64,000 nt of DNA from Paenibacillus glucanolyticus NBRC 15330 (lineage in GTDB: Bacteria; Bacillota; Bacilli; Paenibacillales; Paenibacillaceae): NCBI RefSeq assembly GCF_004000885.1, contig NZ_BIMC01000003.1:248001-312000 (forward strand), given 5' to 3'. The first letter of the stretch is position 1, and every line of letters starts with the position of its first letter. The notes under the pieces were generated by a model that saw only the letters and a list, made by a program, of their open reading frames with translations, made no database searches and was not told the origin of the DNA. Of the stretch, positions 46,197 through 54,694 are shown in pieces. A program made the position numbers and the translations under genes.

Positions 46197-46374
46197 CGTC
46201 TTTCTTCTCATTCTCATCGTCTCCGTTCATCAAGTTGCGGGTTGCGCCCTTGAATTCACTTAGAGTTCGCCCGAAAGCGCGACCGAGCTCGGGAAGTTTG
46301 GAGGGACCGAATATAATGAGTGCAATAATCAAAATGAGAACCAGGCCACCGATTCCGATATTTCCAAACGGCAT
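46153..46374 (-). CDS. tatA: Sec-independent protein translocase TatA
   Basis: 73-residue TatA. The single N-terminal helix [22 protein letters not shown] ends in the canonical FGPxKLP hinge; an amphipathic helix ([13 protein letters not shown]) and a charged tail follow. Minimal TatA-TatC systems without TatB are normal in Firmicutes. It is transcribed with the phosphatase 25 bases upstream. Confidence 0.95.
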   Translation of the reverse strand: MPFGNIGIGGLVLILIIALIIFGPSKLPELGRAFGRTLSEFKGATRNLMNGDDENEKKDDATQTTAAASKQHS

Positions 46375-46399
46375 GATGTTAACCCCTTTCTATGCTGGA

Positions 46400-48040
46400 T
46401 TATGATTCTAATTTGAATCCGCTAATCGCCACGACGGCACAGCGCGCCATGTTCTCGCCGGAGCGGTGAGGCCATGTGCTGCTTGGCTTGCTGAGGTCCT
46501 CCGTATTCTCACCTGGGTGTTGAACGGACAGGAAGAGCGTCTGCTCATCGGGTGTGAAGAAGGGACCGGTAAGCTCCGACTCTACCGGACCAGAAGCAAA
46601 TTGCAGCGCAGCTCCTTGATCCGGTCCGCTTGTTGGAATGACGAACAGTCCGTTATTCATAAAGGGTTTGTGAACACCTTTGTTCTGGCTGCTGCTGGAG
46701 ATGTCCGTCACGACCCACAGATCGCCGTTCGAGTCGAAGGCCAGGTTGTCTGGTGAGCTGAAGCCGGATTGGCGTCCGCCCGCAGCAAAGATTTCAAAGT
46801 CGAATTCCATGGCCGCCAAATCGTTGCCCGCTTCAAAAATGCGCGTGATATGGCCGTGGATATTGCCGTGATTGTCGTTGTTTGTATGGCAGATAAACAC
46901 CGTGTTATCGAACGGAGAAATTTCGATGTCTTCCGGACGGTCTGTCGGCGTTCCACCAACAAAACGCGCAGCTTCCTGACAGTAAGTCACGACGTCGCCC
47001 TGGGACTTGAATTTGGCGTGTGCCTCTTTGTCCTCTGCAATGGCTTTTGTTACAGCTTCCAGAGTGACCGGCTGCCATTTGCCCGACTTCAGGTTGGCAA
47101 CATACAGGGTTCCCTCTTCCAGAAGTGCGGAGTTGGCGCGGCCTTTGCTTTTGTCATATTTGTTCTTGCTGATAAATTTATAGACACAGGCATCCTTCTT
47201 GTCGTCGCCCATATAGACAACGATCCGGCCGTCTGCGGCAAGGCCCATGGCCGTATTTTCATGATTGAATCTGCCGAGAGCGGTGTGTTTTTTCAAGAAG
47301 GATTTGTCGAACGGATCGACCTCAACGACCCAACCGTAATGGGTATCCGGCAGCTTCGAGACCGCTGCGGTTTCCTCAAAATTCTCTTCACAAGACAAAA
47401 CCGTGTCCCACAGCGTTACGCCGCCGGAGCAGTTGGCAAATGTGCCTGTTGCGGTTGTGGCGCCTTTCAAGGCTGGAATGCCTTTGGCAGGGCCGGTAAT
47501 GTCGAATTTAGTGAAGCCGTTGATGCGGCGGGCATGGGTGGAGGTGGTGTCCATTTTCCATACACCCTTCTCGTCGCGGTATACTTCGATCACTGACATG
47601 CCTTGGTAATACAGATTTTTATGGATTTGATCCGCGGACATTTTACCGTCCTTCACCGGTCCGATCGAGAATATGGTCGAGTACTCGTGATTGTTGACCA
47701 GCAGGCCGCGGACATTGGAGCCCTTAATCGGGAAGAAGGCGTTGTAGTCACAGCCGGAGCCGAATTTTTCGCCAGCGGGATTAATCACATCGTCGAAAGC
47801 TGCAATGACATCGTATTTAAAATTTTTAGGCAGGACGAGTTGATCTGCTTTGGTTGGCTCGATAGGCTCGAAATAGCCGCTGACCCGATTCGTTTTGAAT
47901 CCGAACAGATGATTTGCGGTTCCGGACATAGCGGAAGCCTTGCCTTCTAATACGCCCAAGCCAGCGGATGCGGCTGCCAATGCGGTTGCGCCGGTACCCA
48001 GATAAGACAGAAACGTTTTGCGGTCCATTGTTTTACTCAA
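46400..48040 (-). CDS. PhoX-family (DUF839) alkaline phosphatase, Tat substrate
   Basis: 546-residue beta-propeller phosphatase of the PhoX family, calcium/iron dependent in characterised members. Landmarks are GCDYNAFFPIKGS, LLVNNHEYS, LSCEENFEET, GRFNHENTAMGLA and RPEDIEISPFDN. The N-terminus has a Tat-type signal, MDRKTFLSYLG followed by an Ala-rich core and AxA (GKASA). The usual twin Arg is Arg-Lys here. TTG 48040 follows AGGGGTGG. It leads an operon with tatA and tatC, which suggests a dedicated translocase. Confidence 0.92.
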   Translation of the reverse strand: MSKTMDRKTFLSYLGTGATALAAASAGLGVLEGKASAMSGTANHLFGFKTNRVSGYFEPIEPTKADQLVLPKNFKYDVIAAFDDVINPAGEKFGSGCDYNAFFPIKGSNVRGLLVNNHEYSTIFSIGPVKDGKMSADQIHKNLYYQGMSVIEVYRDEKGVWKMDTTSTHARRINGFTKFDITGPAKGIPALKGATTATGTFANCSGGVTLWDTVLSCEENFEETAAVSKLPDTHYGWVVEVDPFDKSFLKKHTALGRFNHENTAMGLAADGRIVVYMGDDKKDACVYKFISKNKYDKSKGRANSALLEEGTLYVANLKSGKWQPVTLEAVTKAIAEDKEAHAKFKSQGDVVTYCQEAARFVGGTPTDRPEDIEISPFDNTVFICHTNNDNHGNIHGHITRIFEAGNDLAAMEFDFEIFAAGGRQSGFSSPDNLAFDSNGDLWVVTDISSSSQNKGVHKPFMNNGLFVIPTSGPDQGAALQFASGPVESELTGPFFTPDEQTLFLSVQHPGENTEDLSKPSSTWPHRSGENMARCAVVAISGFKLES

Positions 48041-48184
48041 GCTTATCCACCCCTAATATAAATTGCCATCAGGACAAGTGTATAGGGGAAGTGTTAAGAG
48101 AGTATCATCCATTATTGGTGCAATTGTAAAAATAAAGTAATCTGAGGGGGTGTTATACCTTAAAGGGGCGGTCAGAACAGGTTG

Positions 48185-48487
48185 TTAGCGGCGCCCCCGT
48201 ACATTTCTGGATTTACGGGATTTGGGGATAGTGCCAGGGGGAGTCTTGCGGATCCAGCGGATGAAGGATTGCATGGCAGGATTGAGCTGCAGAGCTGATA
48301 TCGTAGTTAGCTCCAGATCAATGAGCTGTTTGTTTGTAAAAAGATGATGAATGTGTCTGTGACATGGGATACACAGCAGGGCCGTAGGAAGGTTAACGCC
48401 GCCATATTCCTTGGGTGTCAGATGGTGAATCGTTGTTTCTACACCTGACCTGCCGCAGCATTCACACCGATCTTCCGATGGGTCCAC
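48185..48487 (-). CDS. Small HNH endonuclease-like protein
   Basis: 100-residue protein with an HNH fold: CECC at the start, IHHLTPKEYGG for the first His pair, and CIPCHRHIHHLF closing the metal site, with a basic C-terminus. The start is GTG 48487, with AGGTGA upstream. Short stand-alone HNH proteins of this type are widespread and mostly uncharacterised. No phage or toxin partner is adjacent. Confidence 0.82.
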   Translation of the reverse strand: MDPSEDRCECCGRSGVETTIHHLTPKEYGGVNLPTALLCIPCHRHIHHLFTNKQLIDLELTTISALQLNPAMQSFIRWIRKTPPGTIPKSRKSRNVRGRR

Positions 48488-48840
48488 CGGATCTTCACCT
48501 CACCTTTATGGTTGCGGGAACCTTGATACTAATGGCATACCCCAGATGGGGGTGCCATTATACCTTTCCGCGGCTCCTGTTGATGGGCCATTCAGTGGCT
48601 TGCCCCGAACGGTGCTCTCACAGCGCGCGGGGCGGTGTGGGATGGAGGAGATGAACCGCACGCAACGCAGGCGGTTACATGGAGCCAATTGATTAGCGAC
48701 CACACGCGGCAAGCAGCTACTAATATCGGTAACTACGTGAGCCGGGTCAACAAGCACTATCATCCCCAAGCATTAGCGACTGCGTGCATGTCACCGCATG
48801 AATCCGCCAGCCACATGCAGTGGCATTCCCACCCTTATAT
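48488..48840. other. Gene-free stretch with a strong hairpin
   Basis: 353 bases with no supported gene. TAATGGCA...TGCCATTA with inner CCCC/GGGG forms a tight hairpin at 48530-48560, without a T run. Confidence 0.5.
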
Positions 48841-49692
48841 CTACTTGTTGTTATATCGCTGCCGCATCTGGTCAGCCATCATCCGGATTTCCTCGGTTGT
48901 TGGCATAACGAATCTGGAGGCGACTCCTGTTAAATCTTTGTCCGACTGCCCATTGCGGATAACCTCTCTTACCGCTGTTATAAACTGCTGTACCGCTGCT
49001 GCGCCGCTCCCGATATTTGTCAGTTCCTCGAGACTGGCCGTGCTGGTAGTTTCTACGATAGGGTACTGCTTCGGATCTGCTGTTTCCGCTGCAATATCAT
49101 AGAAAGAACGAACGAGGCGGGCGCGTTCGCTGCCTGAGCCTTGGGCGATGATAAAAGCTTGAATGATAAAAGCTTTTCGCTGCCTGCGCTGGGCTATGCC
49201 GCAAAATTTAAGACCTCGAATGCTCAAATCGAATGTCCCGGGGCAGAATGCTCCGGCAATCTCGCCGGTATCGACCCTTTGCCCGGTGCTGTGCAGCGCT
49301 TCCCGGATCAGCTCCACCATGATCTCAAAGTCCTGATGAAAATCAGGCGCAGGTCCCTTGGATGCAAACGGAAGAATAAGGGACAGGTTTACGACCCCGG
49401 AGTCCAAGGGAACCGCAGCCCCGCCTGAATGACGGACGGCGGTATCATAGCCGAGTGAGCGAAGCAGGGCTTCCCCCTGTGCAGCTTGGGGCAGTCTGCT
49501 GTCGCGCACACCCATGACAAAAGCGCGCGGATGCCGCCATATATGGCAGATCGCGGGTCCGCCCTCTCCGGTCAGTCTGCATAGGAGCTCGTCCAGCGCA
49601 AAATGGCACAGCACGTCCTGCTGTGTTAAATCATCGGTTCGGTCGAGCAGCAGTATGGGTTGATCTTCAGGTAGTAACAGCGGGATATTCAC
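48841..49692 (-). CDS. lipL: Octanoyl-[GcvH]:protein N-octanoyltransferase
   Basis: 283-residue lipoyl-ligase-fold amidotransferase that moves octanoyl groups from GcvH to E2 subunits during lipoate synthesis. The RHSGGAAVPLDSGVVNLS motif and the nucleophile Cys150 in GAFCPGTFDLSI are present; the Cys number is the same as in B. subtilis LipL. GLKFCGIAQRRQ contributes the conserved Lys. Length is typical. Confidence 0.92.
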   Translation of the reverse strand: MNIPLLLPEDQPILLLDRTDDLTQQDVLCHFALDELLCRLTGEGGPAICHIWRHPRAFVMGVRDSRLPQAAQGEALLRSLGYDTAVRHSGGAAVPLDSGVVNLSLILPFASKGPAPDFHQDFEIMVELIREALHSTGQRVDTGEIAGAFCPGTFDLSIRGLKFCGIAQRRQRKAFIIQAFIIAQGSGSERARLVRSFYDIAAETADPKQYPIVETTSTASLEELTNIGSGAAAVQQFITAVREVIRNGQSDKDLTGVASRFVMPTTEEIRMMADQMRQRYNNK

Positions 49693-49710
49693 GCTTTTCT
49701 TGCGCCTCCT

Positions 49711-49893
49711 TTATGAGTCCAGATATAAGTTTATAGATTCATGAATGGATTTGAAGGTAGGGGATTTAAGGAGAATGAAACCTTGTTCTTGTAGAAGAAG
49801 TACCTTAGCATAGGGTTTGTCTTCTTCATGCAGATCGAAGGGAATTTTCCTTAAAACAGCATACCATAAAGTCATGGTGGAGCGGCGAGCCAT
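49711..49893 (-). CDS. Possible small protein, unrecognised
   Basis: 60-codon frame between lipL and cysK. The stretch IPFDLHEEDKPYAKVLLLQ looks protein-like. No ribosome binding site is clear and I recognise no family. It may be spurious or a remnant. Confidence 0.25.
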   Translation of the reverse strand: MARRSTMTLWYAVLRKIPFDLHEEDKPYAKVLLLQEQGFILLKSPTFKSIHESINLYLDS

Positions 49894-49986
49894 GCTCTTG
49901 CCGAGCCAAAGATTTTGCAGCGAGCAAAGGACGTAACACCTGGTGCGTTGTCATCCTGACAGAGTTTGGCGGCATGCTGAGCTTCA

Positions 49987-50016
49987 TTGACAATAGGGGA
50001 GGAACTTGCATATAAT
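49987..50016 (+). promoter_or_regulatory. Strong promoter of cysK
   Basis: TTGACA and TATAAT, both perfect consensus, are separated by 18 bases. The expected 5' untranslated region is about 65 bases. Confidence 0.8.
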
Positions 50017-50088
50017 CCGAGTAAGTTTATTGTCTTTGTTAGAGATTTGGTGGGGAGTTCCTTCACTTCATATATAAAGGAGAACGTC

Positions 50089-51003
50089 ATGGAGATTTAT
50101 AATAGCATTGTTGATATGATCGGTCAGACGCCAATGGTAAAACTTCAGCGGCTGGCGTCTGCAGAGGCCGCCGATGTTTATGTAAAGCTGGAGAGATTCA
50201 ATCCTTCGGGAAGCGTGAAGGACCGCGCAGCCTACAATCTAATTCATACCGCGGAGGAGCAGGGCCTGCTCCAGCCGGGCGGCACGATCATAGAGCCGAC
50301 CAGCGGTAACACGGGCATTGGCCTGGCGATGATTGCGGCAGCTAAGGGCTACCGGGCCATATTGATTATGCCGGATAACATGTCCAAGGAGCGGATTAAC
50401 ATATTAAAGGCATACGGGGCGGAGGTCGTGCTGACGCCGAGCAGCGAGCGTATGCCGGGCTCAATTGCCAAAGCGCTTGAGCTTCGAGAGCGGATTCCGG
50501 GAAGTTTCATCCCGCAGCAGTTCGAGAATGCCGCTAACCCGGATATTCACCGGGTGACTACAGCACCGGAAATATTGGAGCAGATGGAAGGGCGGCTGGA
50601 TGCTTTTGTTGCGACTGCTGGAACGGGCGGTACGGTAACCGGAACCGGAGAGGAGCTGCGAAAGTCTCTGCCGAGCCTGCATATCGCGGTGGTCGAGCCG
50701 AAGGGCTCGCCTGTGCTTTCCGGCGGACAACCGGGACCGCACAAGCTGGTTGGCACAAGTCCGGGCTTCGTGCCGAAGATCCTGAACACGAGTGTGTATG
50801 ATGAGATCATACAGATCGCTGACGAGGATGCGCTGCAAACTGTTCGGGATTTGGCACGCAAGGAAGGAATTCTGGTCGGACCGTCCTCCGGCGCTTCGGT
50901 ATTCGCAGCCCTTCGCGTGGCAGAACGGCTGGGGGAAGGGAAGCGAGTCGTCTGCATTGCGCCGGATACGGGAGAACGGTATTTGAGTATGGATATTTTC
51001 TGA
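50089..51003 (+). CDS. cysK: Cysteine synthase A
   Basis: 304-residue PLP-dependent O-acetylserine sulfhydrylase, making cysteine from O-acetylserine and sulfide. PLP-binding Lys44 lies in NPSGSVKDRAA; the substrate loop TSGNTGIGLAM, the phosphate-binding GTGGTVTGTGE and GPSSGAS segments are all present. ATG 50089 has AAAGGAGA upstream; the frame to 49987 begins inside the promoter. No CBS or Rossmann extension is present, so it is a synthase rather than cystathionine beta-synthase. Confidence 0.94.
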   Translation: MEIYNSIVDMIGQTPMVKLQRLASAEAADVYVKLERFNPSGSVKDRAAYNLIHTAEEQGLLQPGGTIIEPTSGNTGIGLAMIAAAKGYRAILIMPDNMSKERINILKAYGAEVVLTPSSERMPGSIAKALELRERIPGSFIPQQFENAANPDIHRVTTAPEILEQMEGRLDAFVATAGTGGTVTGTGEELRKSLPSLHIAVVEPKGSPVLSGGQPGPHKLVGTSPGFVPKILNTSVYDEIIQIADEDALQTVRDLARKEGILVGPSSGASVFAALRVAERLGEGKRVVCIAPDTGERYLSMDIF

Positions 51004-51189
51004 ATGATGAACAAGCTGCCCAGGAGCTGCAGAGTACGGAGATGCTCAACCGGTTAGCGGCTGAGTTCGGAACTCCTGAATCGGTGAAACGGAGGCTGGA
51101 TGGTGACACAAACCGGTAAGCAATTACGCTCCCAGCATACGGAAGCCGGGAAGCCTTTGTTGCGGGCGGGGTGCATGATTGCCCTGGTT

Positions 51190-51385
51190 TGAATCTCTAA
51201 TGGACCCAGCGGACGTTATTTACCGTAAAAACGCACAATCCCAAATGTAACGGACACCACAGTCGTTATAAAGAGTTTTCGCTGTTCAAACACCTGTGAT
51301 ATTACGAATTAAGGTACCTCAGGTCCGTTGCGATTTTAAAAGGAGCTTTTTACCTCCAATAGCGTCAACTGTGTCTGTTAGCAGT
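51190..51385. repeat. Degenerate interspersed intergenic repeats
   Basis: Related blocks recur in alternate orientation: GCGGACGTTATTT near 51211, GTAACGGACACCACAGTCG near 51247, CTCAGGTCCGTTGCG near 51318, and CAACTGTGTCTGTTAG near 51366. The theme is (T)AACGGACAC-(N)-CAGTCGTTA. The stretch has no gene. Confidence 0.5.
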
Positions 51386-51411
51386 AGAGGACCTCCGTTA
51401 GGAGGTCCTCT
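51386..51411 (+). terminator. Perfect hairpin after cysK region
   Basis: AGAGGACCTCC and GGAGGTCCTCT pair perfectly around GTTA, followed by TTGTGTCTT. The T run is weak. Confidence 0.6.
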
Positions 51412-51427
51412 TGTGTCTTCTTGTGTC

Positions 51428-51738
51428 TGCCCATGATCAACGGCCACGCTCTCGAGAGCCGACGTACTGCCCATGATCAACGGCTACGCTCTCGAGAGCC
51501 GACGTACTGCCCATCATCAACTCCCATGCTCCCGAGAGCCGAAGTACTGCCCATCAACGGCCATGCTCTCGAGAGCCGAAGTACTGCCCATCAACGGCCA
51601 TGCTCTCGAGAGCCGAAGTACTGCCTATTAGCAACGGTCATGCTCTCGATATGCCTGCTATGCTGCCCTCACCAATGACCATGTTCTCGAGAGGGCCAAA
51701 GCTACCGCCACTAACGGCCACGCTCTTGAAGGGCCGCC
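51428..51738. repeat. Tandem array of eight ~37-42-bp units
   Basis: Units start at 51428, 51468, 51508, 51548, 51585, 51622, 51664 and 51706, with lengths 40, 40, 40, 37, 37, 42, 42 and 33. Most carry the core GCTCTCGAGAGCC, containing the 12-bp palindrome GCTCTCGAGAGC. The later units decay. Lengths not divisible by three argue against coding. There are no unique spacers. The rest of 51739-51852 shows nothing. Confidence 0.88.
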
Positions 51739-51852
51739 TGCCCTGATGCTTCTCTATGTCACGCACAATTCGAAATCGGTACTTTGCGTTCCGGTAGTAA
51801 GCATGGTTCCGTTAAGCTATGCCTGCTATGCTGCCCATTTCATCCGCATCTT

Positions 51853-52428
51853 CTAAGCTCCGTTTTCTAACTTGATCTCTGCGACCGGGTTGTTTCCTCC
51901 GGTTGGAGGTGACCACAGCTCCAGCTGCTGCATGAGCTGTTTATGGTTTTTCACAATGAGCACTTTATCGGGATAGCTCCTAAGCGTGTGCTGGATCCGG
52001 TGCCTGCCCTCGCGCTGAAAAGACGCGCTCCATTTGAACATGTTCAGGAGCATGATCCAGACGGGTTTATAGTGCGCCTGTTCCAGTCCAAGCCGCTGTT
52101 TGATGAATCTGGTGATGATCCGGTAGGTTCTTGTGGAGTAGGGAGGATTCAGGAAAACGATGAGATCCGCCTGCTGGAAGCTGGGGCTGACCCATTCAAG
52201 ATGGGCGCCTTCAATGATCCAGCGTTCCGTCTTCACGATGTCCAGCAGCAGCGCATCCCGGTCCGCCTCGCTCCTTCGGATATCGTCAGGGTTGGCTCGC
52301 TCCCAGACCACATTGTCGAGCTCGTAATAGGGGATGCCATGCCGGGCGGAGAGCGCCCTGGCAAGCGTCGTTTTGCCGCTGCCGACCGAGCCGATGATAT
52401 GTATTCGATTCGGAATCATACTGTTCAT
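51853..52428 (-). CDS. P-loop adenylate kinase/topology modulation-like protein
   Basis: About 191 residues with a Walker A motif, GSVGSGKTTLARAL, near residue 14 and a kinase-like lid region (FIKQRLG...RREGRHRI-like segment around 120-145). It matches the topology modulation (FlaR)/shikimate kinase-like group of small NMP-kinase-fold proteins. ATG 52428 is preferred over TTG 52446. It is cytoplasmic and the substrate is unknown. Confidence 0.82.
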   Translation of the reverse strand: MNSMIPNRIHIIGSVGSGKTTLARALSARHGIPYYELDNVVWERANPDDIRRSEADRDALLLDIVKTERWIIEGAHLEWVSPSFQQADLIVFLNPPYSTRTYRIITRFIKQRLGLEQAHYKPVWIMLLNMFKWSASFQREGRHRIQHTLRSYPDKVLIVKNHKQLMQQLELWSPPTGGNNPVAEIKLENGA

Positions 52429-52530
52429 GGAGATCACCGCATTCAAGAGAATTAGTAGCTAATCCTTTCTGCATCGAGACAGCAATCTCCTGTTTCTAAC
52501 ATTCGAGGGAGTTACCGTACCTCGTGAGAA

Positions 52531-53679
52531 TTACCTTAGCGCATCGAAGAACGCCACGATTTGCTGGGCAACCGATGCGGGTTGTTCAGCCGCAATAAAG
52601 TGCCCGCCCGAATTCAGATCCTTCCAGCGGATCACATTCGGAAATATTCGCTCCACGTATTCTCTCGGCGGACGCTCGTTTCGCTGTGCATTTAAGGTGA
52701 CCGCATGCGGTACAGGCGAGGTTTCTCCCGGTCCCGGCCATCTCGTATGCGTGCCTTCATAATAGTAGCGGTTCGAGGCATTGATGGTCTCGGACACCCA
52801 ATAGATGGAGACGTTGGAGATGAGCAGCTCTTTGCTGAAATGCTGCAATACGTTGTTATCTTCGGGGGATGTCCAATAATGCCATTTTTCAAGAATGAAA
52901 GCGGCCAGTGCCACAGGAGAATCATGCAGGCCGTAGGCTGCCGTTTGCGGTTTTGTACCTAGAATATGGGCGTAGCCGCCTTCTTCACGGTACCATTGCT
53001 GCTGATATTGGAGGAACGCCCTCTCCTCATCCGAAAGCGGGGAAGTCGAGTCCACGCAGGGGCTCGGGTTGCCGGGGGATGTGGTGTGATAACCGATGAA
53101 CCGGTCGGGATGGTCAAGACACATGAGCCCAAGAATGCTGGCTCCGATATCATATCCATGGGCACCGAATCGCTCATAACCGAGCCCCGTCATTAATTTC
53201 ATAAGCAGTTCTCCTGCCTGCCGGTCCTCAAAGCCTGGACGCAAGGGAATACCCGAGAAGCCGTGACCCGGCAGGGAAGGAATGATGAGGTCGAAGGAAA
53301 TATCCGCACGACCCCCGATTGGCCCAGGATTCGTAAGGCAAGGGATCAGCTCCAGCATTTCATAGAAGGAGCTGGGCCATCCGTGGGCGATGAGGAGCGG
53401 GACGCGGTTGTCACCGCTGCCCTTAATATGTATATAGTGAATGTCTACCCCATCGATTTCAGCGACATAACTCGGATAAGCATGAATGGAGCGACGGAAG
53501 GCTTCCCAATCGAACTCATGCCTCCAGTAAGCGATTATATCCTTCATGAAATCAAGCGGGATTCCGTAATTCCAGCGGCCACCCGGGATTTCGTCAGGCC
53601 ACCGGGTCATATCAAGGCGTTGGTACAGGTCATCAATCGCAGCGGGTTCAATTGGATAAGAAAAGGGTCTGATCTTCAT
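52531..53679 (-). CDS. Epoxide hydrolase (microsomal type)
   Basis: 382-residue alpha/beta hydrolase with the N-terminal EHN domain (about 1-110: PFSYPIEPAAIDDLYQRL, FDWEAFRRSIH) and the HGWP oxyanion motif at 99-102. Nucleophile Asp177 lies in GAHGYDIGASI, and the catalytic His in LNSGGHFIAAEQP. Cap-domain Tyr residues are present. It opens epoxides to diols. It is cytoplasmic and divergent from a CGNR regulator, with a 189-base gap that should hold both promoters. Confidence 0.91.
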   Translation of the reverse strand: MKIRPFSYPIEPAAIDDLYQRLDMTRWPDEIPGGRWNYGIPLDFMKDIIAYWRHEFDWEAFRRSIHAYPSYVAEIDGVDIHYIHIKGSGDNRVPLLIAHGWPSSFYEMLELIPCLTNPGPIGGRADISFDLIIPSLPGHGFSGIPLRPGFEDRQAGELLMKLMTGLGYERFGAHGYDIGASILGLMCLDHPDRFIGYHTTSPGNPSPCVDSTSPLSDEERAFLQYQQQWYREEGGYAHILGTKPQTAAYGLHDSPVALAAFILEKWHYWTSPEDNNVLQHFSKELLISNVSIYWVSETINASNRYYYEGTHTRWPGPGETSPVPHAVTLNAQRNERPPREYVERIFPNVIRWKDLNSGGHFIAAEQPASVAQQIVAFFDALR

Positions 53680-53868
53680 TCACTTCACCTCTTAGGAAGA
53701 TTGGAGTCTGCTATACTGATAACAACATACTTGCAGTGGATAGATATAAACAGGTAACAGGGAGTTCAACAACACGTGATGACTGTTAAAATAAAATTAA
53801 TGGTTAGCTAACCGATAAATTCATTTTACTGGTTTGTCATGAAAACATCAATAGGAGGTTTGTTTGTT

Positions 53869-54426
53869 GTGGGAGCAGAATTGGAGCAGCTGGAAATCAT
53901 AGCAGACTATATTAATACCCATGATAGACGGATGAGATATGAGGGCGATCCGGGCGTGGAGATTCTTAAAGGCGTAAATGACCTACGATCCTGGCTCTTG
54001 GAGTATGGCTTTATTCATGATTTGGACAGCGTAACCGAAGTGGATTTGACGTTGGCTCGTGAACTGCGCAGCAGCTTAAGGGCAGCCATTCCATATAACC
54101 CGCATGATCCTAAGGACGACGATTTCCAGACGTTGAATCGTATCGCGGGCCAATTCCGTTTCTTCTATCGTTTCGGTGAAATGTCCGATGTGATGGAGTC
54201 CGTGGAGGAACAGGGAAAGGGAGGTTTGGCACGGTTGTTGATTCTGGTGTTCCGACTTCGTGAAAACAATCTGTGGAGCAGATTGAGGGTGTGCACGGCG
54301 GCGGATTGCCAGTGGGTATTCGTCGACCGTTCCCGGCCGGGGACGGGCAAATGGTGCTCGATGAAAGCCTGCGGCAATCGCGCGAAGAATAAAACGTACC
54401 GGGAACGAGCCAAGTCCATGGGATGA
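53869..54426 (+). CDS. CGNR zinc-finger / ABATE-domain regulator
   Basis: About 185 residues. The N-terminal ABATE-like domain covers roughly 1-130. The C-terminal CGNR zinc finger reads CTAADCQWVFVDRSRPG then WCSMKACGNRAKNKTYRER, with the four Cys ligands. Members are stress-linked putative transcription factors. GTG 53869 is chosen, with AGGAGG ten bases upstream; ATG 53839 has none. It probably controls the divergent epoxide hydrolase. Confidence 0.87.
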   Translation: MGAELEQLEIIADYINTHDRRMRYEGDPGVEILKGVNDLRSWLLEYGFIHDLDSVTEVDLTLARELRSSLRAAIPYNPHDPKDDDFQTLNRIAGQFRFFYRFGEMSDVMESVEEQGKGGLARLLILVFRLRENNLWSRLRVCTAADCQWVFVDRSRPGTGKWCSMKACGNRAKNKTYRERAKSMG

Positions 54427-54463
54427 ATGCATTACAGGAATTCGTGAAGAATCATAGCCTTAC

Positions 54464-54502
54464 AAAGGCCAATCAAGCGATGTACTTGGTTGGTCTTTTT
54501 TT
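54464..54502 (+). terminator. Terminator of the CGNR gene
   Basis: AGGCCAATCAAG pairs with CTTGGTTGGTCT (two G-U pairs), then T7. Confidence 0.85.
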
Positions 54503-54615
54503 CATGGAATCGAATCACGTAAACAGGAATATGTGATCCCATAACGAAATGGTTGTTACTTAATTATTTTTGTTGCTGCTTATTATTTAGGAAGAATGAA
54601 GATTTATGAAATGCA

Positions 54616-54642
54616 TGTCGATTAGGCAATTCTCCATTCGTT
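54616..54642 (+). promoter_or_regulatory. Candidate ECF42 promoter of the YCII-sigma operon
   Basis: TGTCGA (-35) and CGTT (-10) are separated by 17 bases. The same element occurs at 56440. The TGTCGA form agrees with what I recall for ECF42 promoters. Confidence 0.6.
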
Positions 54643-54694
54643 GTATAAGTATAGAACGGGAATGCAAGGTTCCTATAACAGGAGGGAATATACC

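Noticed and set aside
48635..49102. Plus-strand 155-codon frame entering lipL
   Set aside because: Half of it is antisense to lipL and the rest matches no family I know.
51421..51678. 85-codon frame across the tandem array
   Set aside because: Unit lengths of 40 and 37 shift the frame each time, so the peptide is not periodic, and there is no ribosome binding site.
51428..51738. CRISPR array
   Set aside because: Whole units repeat, with no constant repeat plus unique spacer pattern, variable unit length, and no cas genes nearby.
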